64,000 nucleotides of DNA from Rehmannia glutinosa (taxonomy: Eukaryota > Streptophyta > Magnoliopsida > Lamiales > Orobanchaceae). Below are positions 38,260 to 51,416 of this stretch, piece after piece. The first letter of the stretch is position 1. Every line of letters starts with the position of its first letter. The stretch spans positions 310,001 through 374,000 of the forward strand of contig JABTTQ020002833.1 of the NCBI GenBank assembly GCA_016081115.2, read 5' to 3'. The notes under the pieces are model-generated. The model saw only the letters and a list, made by a program, of their open reading frames with translations, searched no databases and had not been told where the DNA came from. The position numbers and the translations under genes were made by a program.

Positions 38260-39130
38260 TGTTTTCCGCTTAAATGACACTTTCTAAAAAAAAATTCGAA
38301 TATTTTATTTTATTTTTTACGTTTTTTGGAATATAAATTAATGTGGTTGACTTTTTAATTTTGGTATACATACTAAAATTAAGGAGAAAACATATAGGGA
38401 AGCTTAATTTTGGTATTTAATTCAATAATATATCCTCTTCAATTTAGTTAAATATGGTTTAAATTAACTAAATAATTGTCAAAATAGACTTATGAACCGA
38501 AATTAAAGTTGAATCTTGATTGCAATCACAATAAATCTTTGAATCTCTTTCTATAGAGCATGATATAAAATCGGAAACATGTAAATATTTGGATAAATAT
38601 GGATCGAATTTATAATATTACTATAAAAAATAATCAAAAATTGCATTCACAATATATAATATTACTATAAAAATTATCAAAATAACAAATCCCTTTCTAA
38701 AACTGTAAGACACTTTTTAAAAATTATTTTCGTATTTTTTTATTTTCTCCTTATAATACAGTTGTAATTTATCAAGTTAATGGCTATTATTGTGAGATAA
38801 ATCAATTTTTAGAATCTAAATTAATATGGTTGACTTTTTAATTTTCGTTGGCATACCAAAATTAAGGAGAAAACATGTAGGGAAGTTTAATTTGGATATC
38901 CGATATATCTTATTCAATTTAGTTAAATATGGTTTAAATTGGTTATATGGCTACCATAAAAAAACTTATGGAAACCGAAAGTAAGGCCAAATCTTGATTG
39001 CAATCAAGAATAAATATCGCATATTTTTCTATAAAGCATGATTCAAAATCAAAAATATTTAAATAATCGAGATAAATATGGATCAAATTTATAATGTTAC
39101 TATAAAAATATTATTAATATATGTAATTGC
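38260..39130. repeat. Direct duplication of a ~0.48 kb AT-rich segment
   Basis: aaattaatgtggttgacttt (38335) recurs as aaattaatatggttgacttt (38818), and the following phrases recur in the same order: aattaaggagaaaacat, tttagttaaatatggtttaaatt, aatcttgattgcaatca, gataaatatggatc. The spacing is about 483 bp. The copies differ by many small changes. No coding capacity. Confidence 0.75.
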
Positions 39131-39474
39131 AATTTATAATATGTAGTTTTCCATAATTGTAGATCGTAATGATTTTATTTATGGTAATTGAAATTAAATA
39201 TTCAAACGATTCAAATTGATATGAAATCAATCAAAGTGCCATGCGAATTGATCAAATCATATAAATTGATAACGTCTCTTTTTTTTCTTGCATCGGTGAG
39301 AATATTCCAAAATAATTAAATTTTAAAACATCTAATCTATATATAACAATTCATGAACCATATCCAATTATTACCATATATTAAATTTACCATATATTAA
39401 ATATTCGAATTGAATTGTATTATATTATAACATATATATGATGGTAATTTCCTTCAAAGTTGTTCCTACACCCT

Positions 39475-39848
39475 TATAAATAGTTGACAATTGTGAGATG
39501 TCATTACAAGCAAACGCAGATTGTAAATTCTCTCTTGCTTTCTTTGAATTCAACCACAAAAAAAAATATATATGGCTTCATTTATTACACTCATGCACGA
39601 TTTAAACATGAGGAAAACTATGTGACTATGAAATTTAGGTTGGTCCGCATATATAAAAGGTCATTATACAATCACAAAAATCAAGTGTTGAATCTAGAAA
39701 ATCACAAAAATCAAGTGTTGAATCTAGAATGTGTTTGTCACGATAGCGTGGTAAGATTTTATTTTCTTTTCTACATCATTTATATTTTTATAATAATATA
39801 AATGTGTTGTTACTAATAGTTTTAATATAGAATATCAACCTGGGTTAT
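39475..39848 (+). promoter_or_regulatory. Promoter-like block: TATA box, leader and short ORF start
   Basis: A good TATA box (tataaata, 39475-39482) is followed by a C/A-rich leader and an ATG at 39572 in aatatatatggcttc. That frame gives only 17 codons (MASFITLMHDLNMRKTM) before a stop. The look is of a plant gene start, but the body is not recognised, and copia copy 2 inserted at 39854. A 30-bp tandem duplication lies at 39671-39730. Confidence 0.3.
39671..39730. repeat. Perfect-looking 30-bp tandem duplication
   Basis: The unit atcacaaaaatcaagtgttg plus aatctagaa(a/t) occurs twice head to tail. Its near identity suggests a recent event. Confidence 0.85.
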
Positions 39849-39853
39849 TTCAT

Positions 39854-40073
39854 TGTTAGGAATTTTATTGTTTAGATTTTGATGAATGTCATGTAAAACT
39901 TAGAATAGAAAGTTGGCACCCCAATTCTTGTTGTAAAATGCATTGTAACAATTAGAGTCAGAAGCCGAGTCAAGTCGACTACGCCCTAACATGCAAGAAG
40001 ACAATCAAGACTTGAAGGAAGACTCATTGCGAGACAAATTTGAGTATGACAAAGAAGAGTAGACAGGAACTCA
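39854..40073 (+). repeat. Truncated 5' LTR of copia copy 2
   Basis: It matches the first ~212 bp of the 3' LTR (48685-48896) and then stops. It lacks the TATA box and the U5 end. Confidence 0.85.
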
Positions 40074-40079
40074 AAATCC

Positions 40080-43000
40080 GAAGAAAATCCATAAAAGAAA
40101 TACATATGATGGGAATGGTAGAAAATATCCAAGCAAGTGATTGGAATAATGTGAACCATCAAAGATAGACTTATGGAATATAAGCCCAAATGGCAAAGGC
40201 ACAGAACTCAAAGAAAGGCCATTCCAAAAGTATAAGAGCTTTCATCGACACACATATGCACCTAGAAACTACACTCAAAGACACCACAATTACCAAGGGA
40301 GGAAGGCAATTGCTAAAACACGTATGCGGGCATACTGAGACAAAAGAGGCAATTTGTATGAACTAGAATCCCCAAGCAATTTGCAGGATTAATTATGATT
40401 ATGGCAATCGATAGATGGCAACCCCTTAGAAGTCAAATCATTTGGCTATAGGTTGGTTCGATCATCTTACAACTCTAACCCCTCGGGACCGGACAAGTAT
40501 GGGTACTAAAACTTAAATTCTTGATTGCGGGTTGAGCAGTGAGTGCCAAGGAACCTGGTACATGGATAGTGGCATTCCCGGACATATGACAGAAATAAGA
40601 AAAATCTGTCAAAATTCAAGGAAGTTAAAGGAGCAAAAGTCATATTTGGAGGAAATGAAGCTCGGGTGAAATAAGAGGCATTGGATCCATCAAAAGGAAT
40701 GGATTAGAAATCACAGATGTTGCATATGTTGAAGGACTCAACTTCAACTTACTAAGCATCGATCCAACTCGTGTGACAAGGGCTACAATGTTGGATTCAA
40801 CATGGGTGTATGCCAAATCAAAAATATTGAATCAAATGAAGTTGTCTTTGCAAGGATGTAGACGAGAAGAATATGTATGTCGTGAATTGGTCAACTGCAA
40901 CACCCAGTGCACTGTTTACTAGCAAAGAGCTCATTTGAATCTAGTTGGCGTGGCAAAAAAAGTGAGTCACCTGAATTTCAAAACGATTAACAAGCTTGCC
41001 AGAAGTAATCTTGTGGAAGGACTTCCGGACTCGTATACAAGAAGGAAAGTATATGTGACGATGTCGAAGGAAAACAAATCAAGTCATCATTCAAAGAAAA
41101 GACATGCCAATCTTCAACAAGAATATTGCATCTGCTACATATGGATCTATTTGGCCCAGATGGAACCGGCCAAAGTATAAGTGGAAAGAAATACACCTTG
41201 GTGGTAGTAGATGACTACTCAAGATATTCATGTGTAAGAAGAAAGAAACTCTACAAAAACTACCACGCTAATGAAGAGGATTCAAAACGAGAAGAGTCAA
41301 ACCATTATCAAAATAAGATCGACAGAGGAACCGAGTTTGTCAATGGAATAATAACTCGATTGTATTGAGAATGGTATTGGTCATGAACTATCAGCAAGAA
41401 CTCCTTGTGAGAATGGAGTTGCGAAAGAAGGAAACAGAACTCTCAAAGAAGCAAAGAAGGACCATGTTAGTCAACGGGGGTTACCAAAAAGATTTTAAGC
41501 AATCAACACTGACTTGCTACACTCAAAACGGGTGTATGATAAATAGGCGGTGACAAAGACTCCTATGAGATCTGGGTGGAAGAAAACCAAATGTTGCATA
41601 TTTGAGAATATTTGGATGTAAATGCTTCATCCACAACAATGGCAAAGACAATCTAAAGGCTTTTGATGCTAAAGGCGATGAAGGTATCTTCTTAGGATAC
41701 TCACCAAAGCAAAGCCTCTGAGAATACTCAACAAAAGGACTATGGTTGCGGAAGAATCCATTCATGTGGTATTTGATGAGCCAAATATAAATGGAGAAGA
41801 CATTGAAGAGTCGGTGATAATTTGAATCATCCAACCATACGAAGAGTCCTATCTATGTCGTTTGGAATTATCAATTGAAAGAAGATGAGATAGTTGAATC
41901 TCAAAAACAATTTGGAAAATTTGCGGCTAAGTGATTACGAGAGAGTCGACCCAAAGAACACAATTGTAAGTCGATCAATCCGGCTAACTTACTCCAACCT
42001 TTGATGTAAGATGGCCGAGAGACCATCCACGTAACTTGTCATTGGAGATATAAGAGAAGGTGTCAAAATAAGATCCGAACTCAACAAGAAGCCATGTTCA
42101 CATGCTTCATCTCGCAAATAGAGCCCAAAGATGTGTCACAAGCATTGGGCGACACACATTGGATTCAAGCTATGCAAGAAGAGTGAATCGGTTTGAGAGA
42201 AATAAAGTATGGGAATTAGTGCAAAGACCCATACATCAAAATGTTATTGGAACCAAATGGGTGTTGAGAAATAAGATGAACGAGGAAGGTTACGTGGTAA
42301 GAAACAAAGCAAGACTAGTAGCCAAAGGATATTGCCAAGAAGAAGGGATAGATTTTGATGAAACATTTGCCCTGTGTAGCAAGATTGGAAGCTATAAGGA
42401 TGTTTCTTGCCTATGTACGCACTCACAAGGATTTCATTGTATATCGGATGGATGTAAAAAGTGCATTCCTAAATGGTCTATTGGAAGAAGAAGTGTATGT
42501 TGAACAACCTCCGGGTTTTGAGCGAGAAGACTCTTGGAGATAAGGTATACAAACTCAAGAAAGCCTTGTATGGATTGAAACAGGCACCCGAGCATGGTAT
42601 GACACTTTGTCACAATTCCTAAGCGAAAATGGATTCACAAAAGGAAAAGTAGATAGAACACTTTTGAGAATTCAAGACAAAAAAGAGTATCTTGCTTGTT
42701 CAAATATATGTGGATGACATCATTTTTGGATCCACAAACAAAGAGCTGTGAAAAGTTTTCAAACCTCATGCAAAGTAAATTTGAAATGAGCATGATGGGA
42801 GAGCGACATTCTTCCTTGGACTTCAAGTGAAACTTGGTGAAGGATGGAACCTTCATAAGTCAAACAAAATACACCGGAGATTTAATGAAGAAGTTTGGTA
42901 TGGAGGAGAAGTCTTACGTAAAAATACCAATGAATACATCATCAAAATGGACATGGATGCGGATGGCAAACCTCGTAGATCAAACAAGATCTGAGCACTT

Positions 43001-43632
43001 ATTGGATCATTGCTCTATCTCACAAAAGCGAGGCGGACATCACCTTTCTTTGTAGGTGTATGTGCAAGATTTCAATCTGCTCCAAAAGAGAGCCATATGA
43101 CAAATGACAAGAGAATATTGAGATACTTAAAAGGAAGTCAAGAAGTAGGCCTATGGTATCCAAAGGAAGGTGGATTCAAGCTAATTGGCTATTGATTCCG
43201 ACTATCTTTGGATGCAGAGTGGACAGGAAGAGCACTTCAGGCACATGTCAAATGCTAGGAACAGTGATTTCTGGTTTAGCAAGAAGCAAAACTCAATAGC
43301 CACCCTCTGGTGGGCAGAATACATAGGCTGCGGGCATTTGTTGTAGCCCAAGTCCTATGGATGAGACGGTGAGAGACTATGAAGTTGAGGAAAAAGAAAT
43401 TCCAATCATGTGTGATAAACAAGTGCAGCATTGCCATCACTCAAAATCTGTGTTGCACTCAAGAACAAAGCATATTGATGTCGATATCACTTCATAAGAG
43501 ATCATGTTGAAAAGAAGGACATCATCCTGGAATATATCTCAACCGATAAACAACTAGCCGACATCTTCACAAAACCATTATGTGAGTCAAGATTTGAAGA
43601 ACTCAAGCATGAGTTGGGATTAATTGGTGAGT
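40080..43632 (+). pseudogene. Decayed pol of copia copy 2
   Basis: The domains are in the copia order. Protease: WYMDSG with DSG codons at 40564-40572. Integrase: HLLHMDLFGPDG (41126-41160), GKKYTLVVVDDYSRYS (41186-41231), DRGTEFVNGIIT (41322-41357). RT: GTKWVLRNKMNEEG (about 42250-42293), [13 protein letters not shown], and the YVDD box at 42707-42718. RNase H with LADIFTKPL near 43554-43580. A short gag remnant (40080-40500) precedes. The reading frame shifts repeatedly. Compared with copy 1 the same domains survive but break at different points, so neither copy is derived from the other in its present state. Confidence 0.8.
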
Positions 43633-44182
43633 GACACTAAAACTCAAAGAAAAGAAATGGAACACAAAAAAGTGAAAAAGAGTGAACACACAAATCATTT
43701 CGAGAAATCACCAGTCGGAAGACAATGACTACCGAGTCGGTGATATTTGAGTCACTAAGAGAACTGTGAGAAGTAGAGTTAAATCGGCTAAGGGATAATT
43801 TGAATAACTTATGAACAAAGTGACAAAAACGATCGTTTTGACTAAGCGGGAATGTTTTAAGGAATACGTCAAAGATAATGATGATGTGTACAGACATAAA
43901 GCCGCACACCAAGCTTATGATTGGATATAAATCTTTGCCGCATTAAATACGAGACATTAAATGCTAAATAGGTGTGCAAAATCCAAGCCATTGATTTCGA
44001 TCACATTTCAAAAACCACCCGCACGTCCTTTCATAAACCATATTTAAACCATTTTCGTCCAGTTTCTCTCTCACATTTCTAAACTGTTCATCTCTTTCTC
44101 TCAAAAGCAAAGGCAAAATACTCTCGAAGCCCTATCTATCTCCAAGTCAATCTCCAAGTTTTCCTTGATATAATCCTGAAAA

Positions 44183-47100
44183 ATGGCACCAACTTATGAC
44201 TTTACCAAGTTAGGAAAGCAAATCCACACCGGCTCAACGGTGGATTTTGACGGAATGGTGAAACAGGTGGGTCCGACGACACCCTAGTGAAGAAAATCGC
44301 CGAGAAGTTGGAAACGTCCAGGACTAAAAGCTGTTTCTAACGTCGAATATCCGATGACCTATGTGGAGGAGGTCGCACAATTCTACGTGAATGCCGAGAT
44401 TCACGATGAAGGAATCAAGTCATCATTCACGGAAAGCGGTGACTATCTCTCGCGCAAGGATTTGGTGAACATTGCTCACTACCCAGGAAGGAGCATCCGA
44501 GATTAAAGAAGCGATGTAAACTTGGCCGACGCTTGGAAAGAAATAGCCAAGTCCGACTATCTTTGATAAAATAATATACACAAAGAAACAAGAAACTACT
44601 TTGAAGGAGGATTATCACAAGTGTTGGACATAGTTGCCAAATGTATCGACATCAAGTTTGGACTTTGACCAAGCTGTCAAAGGCAAAGCTGATTGTAATG
44701 GCCGCAATCATCGAAGAAAAGAAGATAAAGCTGAAATTTTGAGTTTGTCTACAATGAGACTCTGCCGAACGTGGGGAACAAATCCTTGAGGAAGATGGCA
44801 CATTTGGAGGATCCTCGGGATATGGCCTAGTGATTGGCGGTGATGGAGGTGAAAGAGTCCTCTTAGACATGGGAAGGCATTCCATGTTAACAAGAGGATG
44901 TTCGAGCAAACCTCTCTCGCGCGCACTGAGAAGAGAGCCTACGCCAAGAGAGGCGACACGGTGAGGGGAATCGGTGACCCACGAAGATACTGATTGTTTC
45001 CTCCCACCCAAGAAGAAAGCTGCTCCTGCGTTGCTAAGAAAGAATCTTGCCCTGCAGAAAGAAAGCCAAACATGCTCCCGCCCTGCAGCAGAGTCACCCG
45101 CCCCCGCCGGTAGGTCTTTAGTGTTTGCTCGAGGAGGGGCCGTCTTGGCTTGTCGATTCTCCTCTTTTTGACGATCCGAGAAGGTATTTGTGAGTCCTTC
45201 TCGACGCTTAACTTCTTTGTCAAAGGCAAAGTTGATTGTAATGGTTGCAATCATCGAAGTAAAGAAGATAAATGGGCTGAGTTTGTCTCATGCAGACTCT
45301 GCCGCGAACGTGGGAACAAATCCTTCAAGGAAGATGGCACATTTGGAGGATCCTGGGATATGGCCTAGTGATTGGTGGTGATGGAGGTGAAAGGAGTCCT
45401 CTTAGATATGGGAAGGCATTCCATGTTAACAAGAGGATGTTGAGCAAACCTCTCTCGGCGCACTGTAAGAGAGCCTACGCTAAGAGAGCGACACGGTGAG
45501 GGGAATCGGTGACCACGAAGATCTGATTGTTTCCTCCCACTTTGAAGAAGAAAGTCGCTCCTGCGTTGCTAAGAAAGAATCTTTGCCCTGCGCAAAGAAA
45601 GAAAGCCAAACATGCTTTCGCCCTGCAGCAGAGTCACCGCCCCTGCAGCCGTGTCTCCCGCCCCAGCAAGGAGCGATCGAGAAGGACTCACAAATACCTT
45701 CTCGGATCGTCAAAAGAGGAGAACCGACAAGCAAGACGGCCGGCTCCTCGATAAGCAAACACGGCCAAGACCCCGCCGCACAAGACTCGAGAGGCCACCA
45801 TCTCTCGAACTGTAAATTCCCCGGTACAAACCAGAGACGAAGAAGAATCATCAAGCACTCGAGCTTGAGAAACCGGGCCGAGTCGAGTCCCACTCACTAG
45901 AGCAAACACGGAGCTGGCTGGAGAAGTAGAGTCTCGGATGTAGTTGATGAAACTTGACCAAATCTGCCAAGAAAGCGATCAGAGAGGCAACTCAAGACAC
46001 AAGACTGTAGTTCACACAAACCAAACACAAGAAGAAACGCCAGGGAAGATAGTGATGTAATGATACTATCTCCACCTTACCCAGAACATCCAAAATCGTC
46101 TGCGTGAGTGGAGGAAATGGAAGTTAAGTAAATCAAGGAAAAGCAGTTCAACGGCCCGAATTTATAGAAGAAGAAGAGGAGTGTTGAATTTCCTTGGACT
46201 AAACATCGTGCTCAAAGACTCGATGAAGACAATCGCTTAGACATCCTGCAGATTTTCAAGGAAAAGAGAGAGAAAAGCAAGTCGAGGAAAGCGAGGGCAC
46301 GTGAGAAGGCAAGCCGCCCTATCTCCGGCACCACGTAACACACACATCCTCTCCTTGATGTCTTCTCCGGTGATGAGGATCGGGGAGAATCTTTCGCCGC
46401 TATAGAAGAGTTGCAAATCACGAAGCATTGCATGAATCAGAATCCTTCACGAGCAAAGATCGATGGAGGGACAGGAGAGTCCTCGAACACGGTGAAATCG
46501 ATCCAATGGGAGTGGTTGAAAATAGCCATTTGTTGTTCTTGCCACCACTTCCTGACTCACTCGGAAGAAGGCAATAAGGGACTGGCGATGGCGGGATAAT
46601 GGGGACCCCGATCGAGCCAACCCCTATTGAAGGTGTGTTACCACCTTCCCAACGGGTGAACATTCAAAAGCAGTAGGGAGTTTGGAGACGAGTGACCCCA
46701 TTCCAAGTCACTCATTTGGAGCGCCGGGTCTACTTCACAACAAAACCCGGTGAACCGAGAGACCACTGCGCGGGCTCCTCAAGCAAAGAAGCAGGTCGAT
46801 TCTAAAAGAACTTCACGCGCACCGCTCATCATCGAACAAATCCCGGTGGGCGGTGATGAATCTTTTATAGAATCCTTTCCTTTTTCTCGGAGGTACCCGA
46901 CCTCCATGAAGAGTCGAGAGAATGAACGCGACGCTATCACAGACCAGACTCGCCGTCTTTTCATCAGGCACCATTGTTCATTTTTGCTTATGACTTTGAT
47001 GTTGTATGACCATCCGCAACGGAAGAATCATTGAAGTTCGAGAGGTGTTCAAGGCACTATTTGCCGAGGTTGAACGGATGGAGAGGCATCGAGCCTCTTT

Positions 47101-48533
47101 GGACATGCGATGGACAACGAGAGATGCCAACCTTATAGCCGATTTAAGAGGCATAACTTGATTCGGATAAGGAATGGTGGCAGCAAAGACAAACAATGCG
47201 TGTGGAACAAGTTAGATTCTTGAGGACATTGTTCAACAAGTCTTTGGTATGGAGAGTGAAAATCTTTGATGCAAAAACGAAGGTGAGAGAACATATTGAG
47301 CATATGCATGAAGCTCACACCGCCGAGATAAAGGCTAGCTGCGTGAGCAAAATACAAATGATCTCGGCGTTTGGAAGAACACATGACTAGAAAATTGGCC
47401 TTATCATGGTGAGATGAAGTGATTTCAGAGAGTCCAACGCTACTCGATCCGAATTCGTCTTTGCATACAACGCCAGCGGACTCAAGCGAACTCGACCATC
47501 GAAAGCTCGACTTCATGCTTGCCAAGATGTTCTCGGGGTTCCTCTATCCTTTGATGATGCCAAAAAGGGGAAGAGGAATACCTTAAAGCGCTAAAATCAA
47601 GTTGAGAAGAAAGGAAGCGGTGAGAAGGGAAAATCAGTGAGGAAGTCTTGAAACAAAAGAAAGGAAAGCTTGTTGAGGGGAAGGGTCGCGGATGTGACTT
47701 TGATGATTGCACAAACCCCCAACAAGGTCTGTCACGGTGACATTATAAGCGGCAAACTCCCTCGTGACTCGCCACTCCAACACTGCTATATCCATAGGCG
47801 ATAAGAGAAAAACTATTGAAGCAGGGATGAAGGAAGTGGAAGGAAGAATGGATGCCCGAATCATGAACATCTTGAAAGAACACGGAGGCATTCCAGTGTA
47901 AGACGAGAGACACTTATGCCATCTCAAATGTCGGGGACGAGCCACGATCGTTGATGAATTTAAAACGCTCGAATCCGAGGGATACTTTGCAAATATGTCT
48001 ATGGCTCAAGCTTGGGACTTGTCTTGGGAAAAGGGTCTCACGATATGTGAAGAAAGGCGGCGAGCGGCTGAGACTCAGCGATCGCTCTGCTGGTCACTCC
48101 ACGTGGTCACTCATTTGGAAAAGAAGACCCGTCTGATATACGCCCGGAGAGGTAGAGGAAGAAGCGGCGGTGGAGGAAGAAGCTTGGACCTAGGCCTCGC
48201 CCAAAACATTGAATACGTGGATCCGAGGAAAGAAGGGAGGGATCTCTTTGGTGAAACTTGACCAAGTAGCAAATTTGCAAGTGGCTAAAAACTAACGCGA
48301 GTACGTAAAAAGACTAGAAGAAGAAAACAAGAGACAAACTCGGCTATGGGAGGAGAGACAGGAAAGAATAAGAAGAGATGAAGCTGCCAGGAAGGCATAT
48401 GAAAAGAAAAAGAAGGCGGTGACGACGAGAAAAAAGAAGAAGAGAAGAAGATCTTGATCAAGATGAAAGAAGGAGACAACGGCGAAGAAGATGAAGTGTT
48501 CTTTGTCCACCCCTTCGTGTATTGTATTATGTA
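44183..48533 (+). pseudogene. Third ORF after pol, copy 2, rearranged
   Basis: It begins MAPTYDFTKLGKQIHTG at 44183, like copy 1. A DNA segment of about 430 bp is present twice (44676-45106 and 45219-45660), with an inverted piece between. The C-terminal part has MSMAQAWDLSWEKGLTICEE (47995-48054), then an Arg/Gly-rich patch and a highly charged tail ending near 48530. The first of these motifs recurs in copy 3 on the minus strand. No membrane segment or signal peptide is visible. Function unknown. Confidence 0.6.
44676..45775. repeat. Duplication-inversion in the third ORF of copy 2
   Basis: Direct copies start at gtcaaaggcaaag(c/t)tgattg (44676 and 45219; offset 543 bp) and run about 430 bp. 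Between them, 45107-45215 is the reverse complement of 45673-45775: the phrase gaaggtatttgtgagtcctt mirrors aaggactcacaaataccttc. Copy 1 has this material only once. Confidence 0.8.
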
Positions 48534-48672
48534 AATACATACAATTTGTGTTAAGGAACAAGAATGATATGATCAATAAAAGAATTGATTCGCATACATT
48601 CTATGTCAATACACTATTTGTATGTATCTTTCTTTATTTGCATTTTTGAATGGTTTAAGTTTTGGCATCATC

Positions 48673-48684
48673 AAAAGGGGAAAT
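48673..48684 (+). other. Polypurine tract of copia copy 2
   Basis: aaaaggggaaat immediately before the LTR, the same as in the other copies. Confidence 0.85.
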
Positions 48685-50222
48685 TGTTAGGAATTTTATT
48701 GTTTAGATTTTGATGAATGCCATGTAAAACTTAGAATAGAAAGTTGGCACCCCAATTCTTGTTGTAAAATGCATTGTAACAATTAGAGTGGCGGTGAGTC
48801 AAGTCGCCTACGTCCTAACATGCAAGAAGACAATCAAGACTTGAAGGAGGACTCATTGCGAGACAGTGAGTATGGCAAAGAAGAGTAGACGGGAACTCTC
48901 TATCAAGAAAGCAGTGAGATGCTTGGTGAGTGGAGCATCAGTCAAGTCAACTCAAGAAAAGCCAAGTCTCAAGTTGAAGTGACAGGAAGAAGAGTCATCC
49001 ATGAATGGAAGTCGACTCTAAGTCACCTGGGAAAGCAAGGAAATGCGGTCAAGTCGAGATAATCGCAAAAGAACCGTTTTAAATCAAGAGATTTACTTAA
49101 ACAAGTAATATCTCCATACCACCTTTCTCGGAGTGCTCGGTCCCGAGCGTGCAAAAGGAATGAACAATGGGAAGCACCACACCGTGTCGAACTACGAAAA
49201 GGTGAAAGAACAATTCATACGAGGAATTGGCAATTCAAGGATCGCAACAAGACAAACCAACGATCGCAAGTGACTTTCAAAAATAAGCCTATCTCTTCAA
49301 CGGGCAAATTTTTGAAAGTTCACTATAAAAGGTCGAGGAGTTTGTTTGAGAAGAAGGATGACACACATGTGAGATATACAAGAATATTAGAAAAGCTGAA
49401 ACATTCTCAATCCTCAAGCCTACATTCAAAGTACATCAATCCAACACTCACCTGTGAAGGAAGAGAACTTCAATCGAGTTGAAGAGGAAACTTTTTGAAG
49501 AAAAGGGGTCTACATTCCACGAAGGATAGTAGGAAGGTTCAAGGTTGAACCAAGTCTTAAGCTTTTGGAGGGCTTCGTGATCAAATCCAAAGAGCTTGAG
49601 CAAGTGAGCTGTAGTAGCAAAGCATTGCCTGTGAAGAAAGGCCGAGTCGTCTGAGAAGCCGGTGAGTGATCAAGGCGTCTCAGATCGAGTCCCAAAGGAT
49701 CAAGTTGTGTGATCAAGACTTGTATCACGGGATTACCACTTTGTAAACCGATCATTACCTAGTGGATTCCTCCAGGAGTTGGAGAAGAGAGGAGTAGAAG
49801 AATTACCCCATCTTGAACCTCTATAAAAATTTCATTGTGTCATTTACATTTGAAGACTTTAATTCTTGCATTTTTAATTGCTTATATCTGCTGATAAATT
49901 TGATATCCACTTAATAACTTATAAGTACTAAACCAAGCACTAAATTCTTGTTTAATCAAACTTAAGGGTGTTAAGTCTTCCGCTGAAAACAAAACCACGG
50001 TCGAGTTAATTTAGAGCCAACGGTGAGTTACTTCATCAACAACTCGGTTGAGTCTGTTGAGAGATTAACTCTCTTTGAGTGACTAAATTGTGTTGTCCAT
50101 CAAGGACACAATTTGTGTAGTATCAACTCGACTACGAATATTTAAAAGGACTAAATCGAAAATTTGGTAAGGTTTATTCAACCCCCCCTTCTAAACCTTA
50201 CACTTACACCCTTGGGACCTCA
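48685..50222 (+). repeat. 3' LTR of copia copy 2
   Basis: It is 1538 bp, TGTTAGGAATTTTATTG...GGGACCTCA, TATA box at 49324-49331, C-run near the end (50190-50198). It belongs to the same subfamily as the copy 3 LTR (59940-61458). Confidence 0.9.
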
Positions 50223-50227
50223 TTCAT

Positions 50228-50769
50228 TATATCAAAGATAATGAACCCATTTTTCACATTATTCACATAACAATTTTAATTTTGCGGTTTATATACATAT
50301 GTTATAAACTTTGAATTAAAAATCATATGATTTTTTTATTATATAAGCATTTTGATCTTGCAACGAACATACTTTATATCTATTTGGAAGTAAAGCGAGA
50401 ATCAAGGTTATTATATCTATTTTATTTATTTATTTTATCTTATTTAATTCAAATATTTGCGAGAAAATTTGAATCCCACGGAAATAACATGTCGAAATTA
50501 GATGCAAAAATGATTTGCAAGGCCCACTAAAAAGAAAATTCCCAGTTACTCGTGGGTAATATCACAAATAGTTATTAATAATATCTCAAAAAATAATTTT
50601 ATTTACATCAAATTTCTATGGTTCGACACAACAAACCTAATATGGTCAAAGACAACCCATTTCATATTATCCCGACACACACACCCGTGCATCGCAGCAA
50701 AGCACTAGTATATAATAAACAACGGATAAGATAACTTATTATGTCTATGTATTAAAAGTAAGGAGTTTG
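50228..50769. other. AT-rich spacer
   Basis: Nothing recognised. It lies between the copia copy 2 target duplication and the next MITE. Confidence 0.55.
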
Positions 50770-50777
50770 GTCATATC

Positions 50778-51408
50778 TAGGGTGGCCAAATGGAACCGAA
50801 ATCGGGTTCTAAATCGGAACTGGAACCATGGTCAACTGTTCCTATACCGTAACAGTGGTCAATAGTTCTAAAACTGGAATTGGAACCGTGTAGGCGGTTC
50901 GGTTCTAGGTCTCAAAAGCGTGGAAGTGGCGGTTTTAACCGTTGGTGGAACCATTTTTTTAAGGTTAAAACCAACAATGTTGTTTTGGTAAATACATTCT
51001 AGAAGAAATGTTAAATTTTTATTATTATGTTTTATTTTCGTAACTACATGAGACACGTTTTAGACCAAATGTTATAAGTGAACTACGTGAACTTTGATTT
51101 TTCTATACTCTGATAGTATATATAGATAGTTTAATATTATTACTTATATTAAGTATAAAACTTTATTGCATATTAAGTCAAGTCTTTTTCTTTATTTTTC
51201 TTCTTTTTTTTTAACTGAAATTGATTAACTATTTTAAGAAATAAAAAAAATTATCAAAAGATAAACAAATGGTTCCGGTTAAAATCGGAACCGGAACTGT
51301 GGAGGAATCGGATTCCGAAACGGATCGGAACCATCAGTTTCAATTTTGGAACTGGAACCGTGATGAAACGGTTCCGGTCCGACAGTTCCAGAACCATGGC
51401 CACCCCTA
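50778..51408. mobile_element. 631-bp hAT-like MITE, perfect 8-bp TSD
   Basis: GTCATATC flanks it at 50770-50777 and 51409-51416. The ends are tagggtggccaaatgg and, reversed, taggggtggccatgg. Subterminal DNA consists of many ggaacc/ggttcc motifs (for example gaaccggaactg) around an AT-rich core. Non-coding. Confidence 0.85.
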
Positions 51409-51416
51409 GTCATATC

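Larger units (their letters stand above)
39854..50222 (+). mobile_element. Sirevirus-like copia element copy 2, 5'-deleted
   Basis: The target duplication TTCAT (39849-39853 and 50223-50227) and the ends TGTTAGGAATTT...GGGACCTCA fix the borders. Only about 220 bp of the 5' LTR remain. At about 40074 the sequence jumps from the LTR (gacaggaactc) to the end of gag (ccataaaagaaatacatatgatggg, equivalent to about 11725 in copy 1). The rest of the LTR, the PBS and nearly all gag are deleted. Pol, the third ORF, polypurine tract and a full 3' LTR follow. The ORFs are broken throughout. Confidence 0.9.

Noticed and set aside
44652..45254. 200-codon minus frame in copia copy 2
   Set aside because: It lies opposite the third ORF and its length is helped by the local duplication-inversion; copies 1 and 3 do not keep it open.
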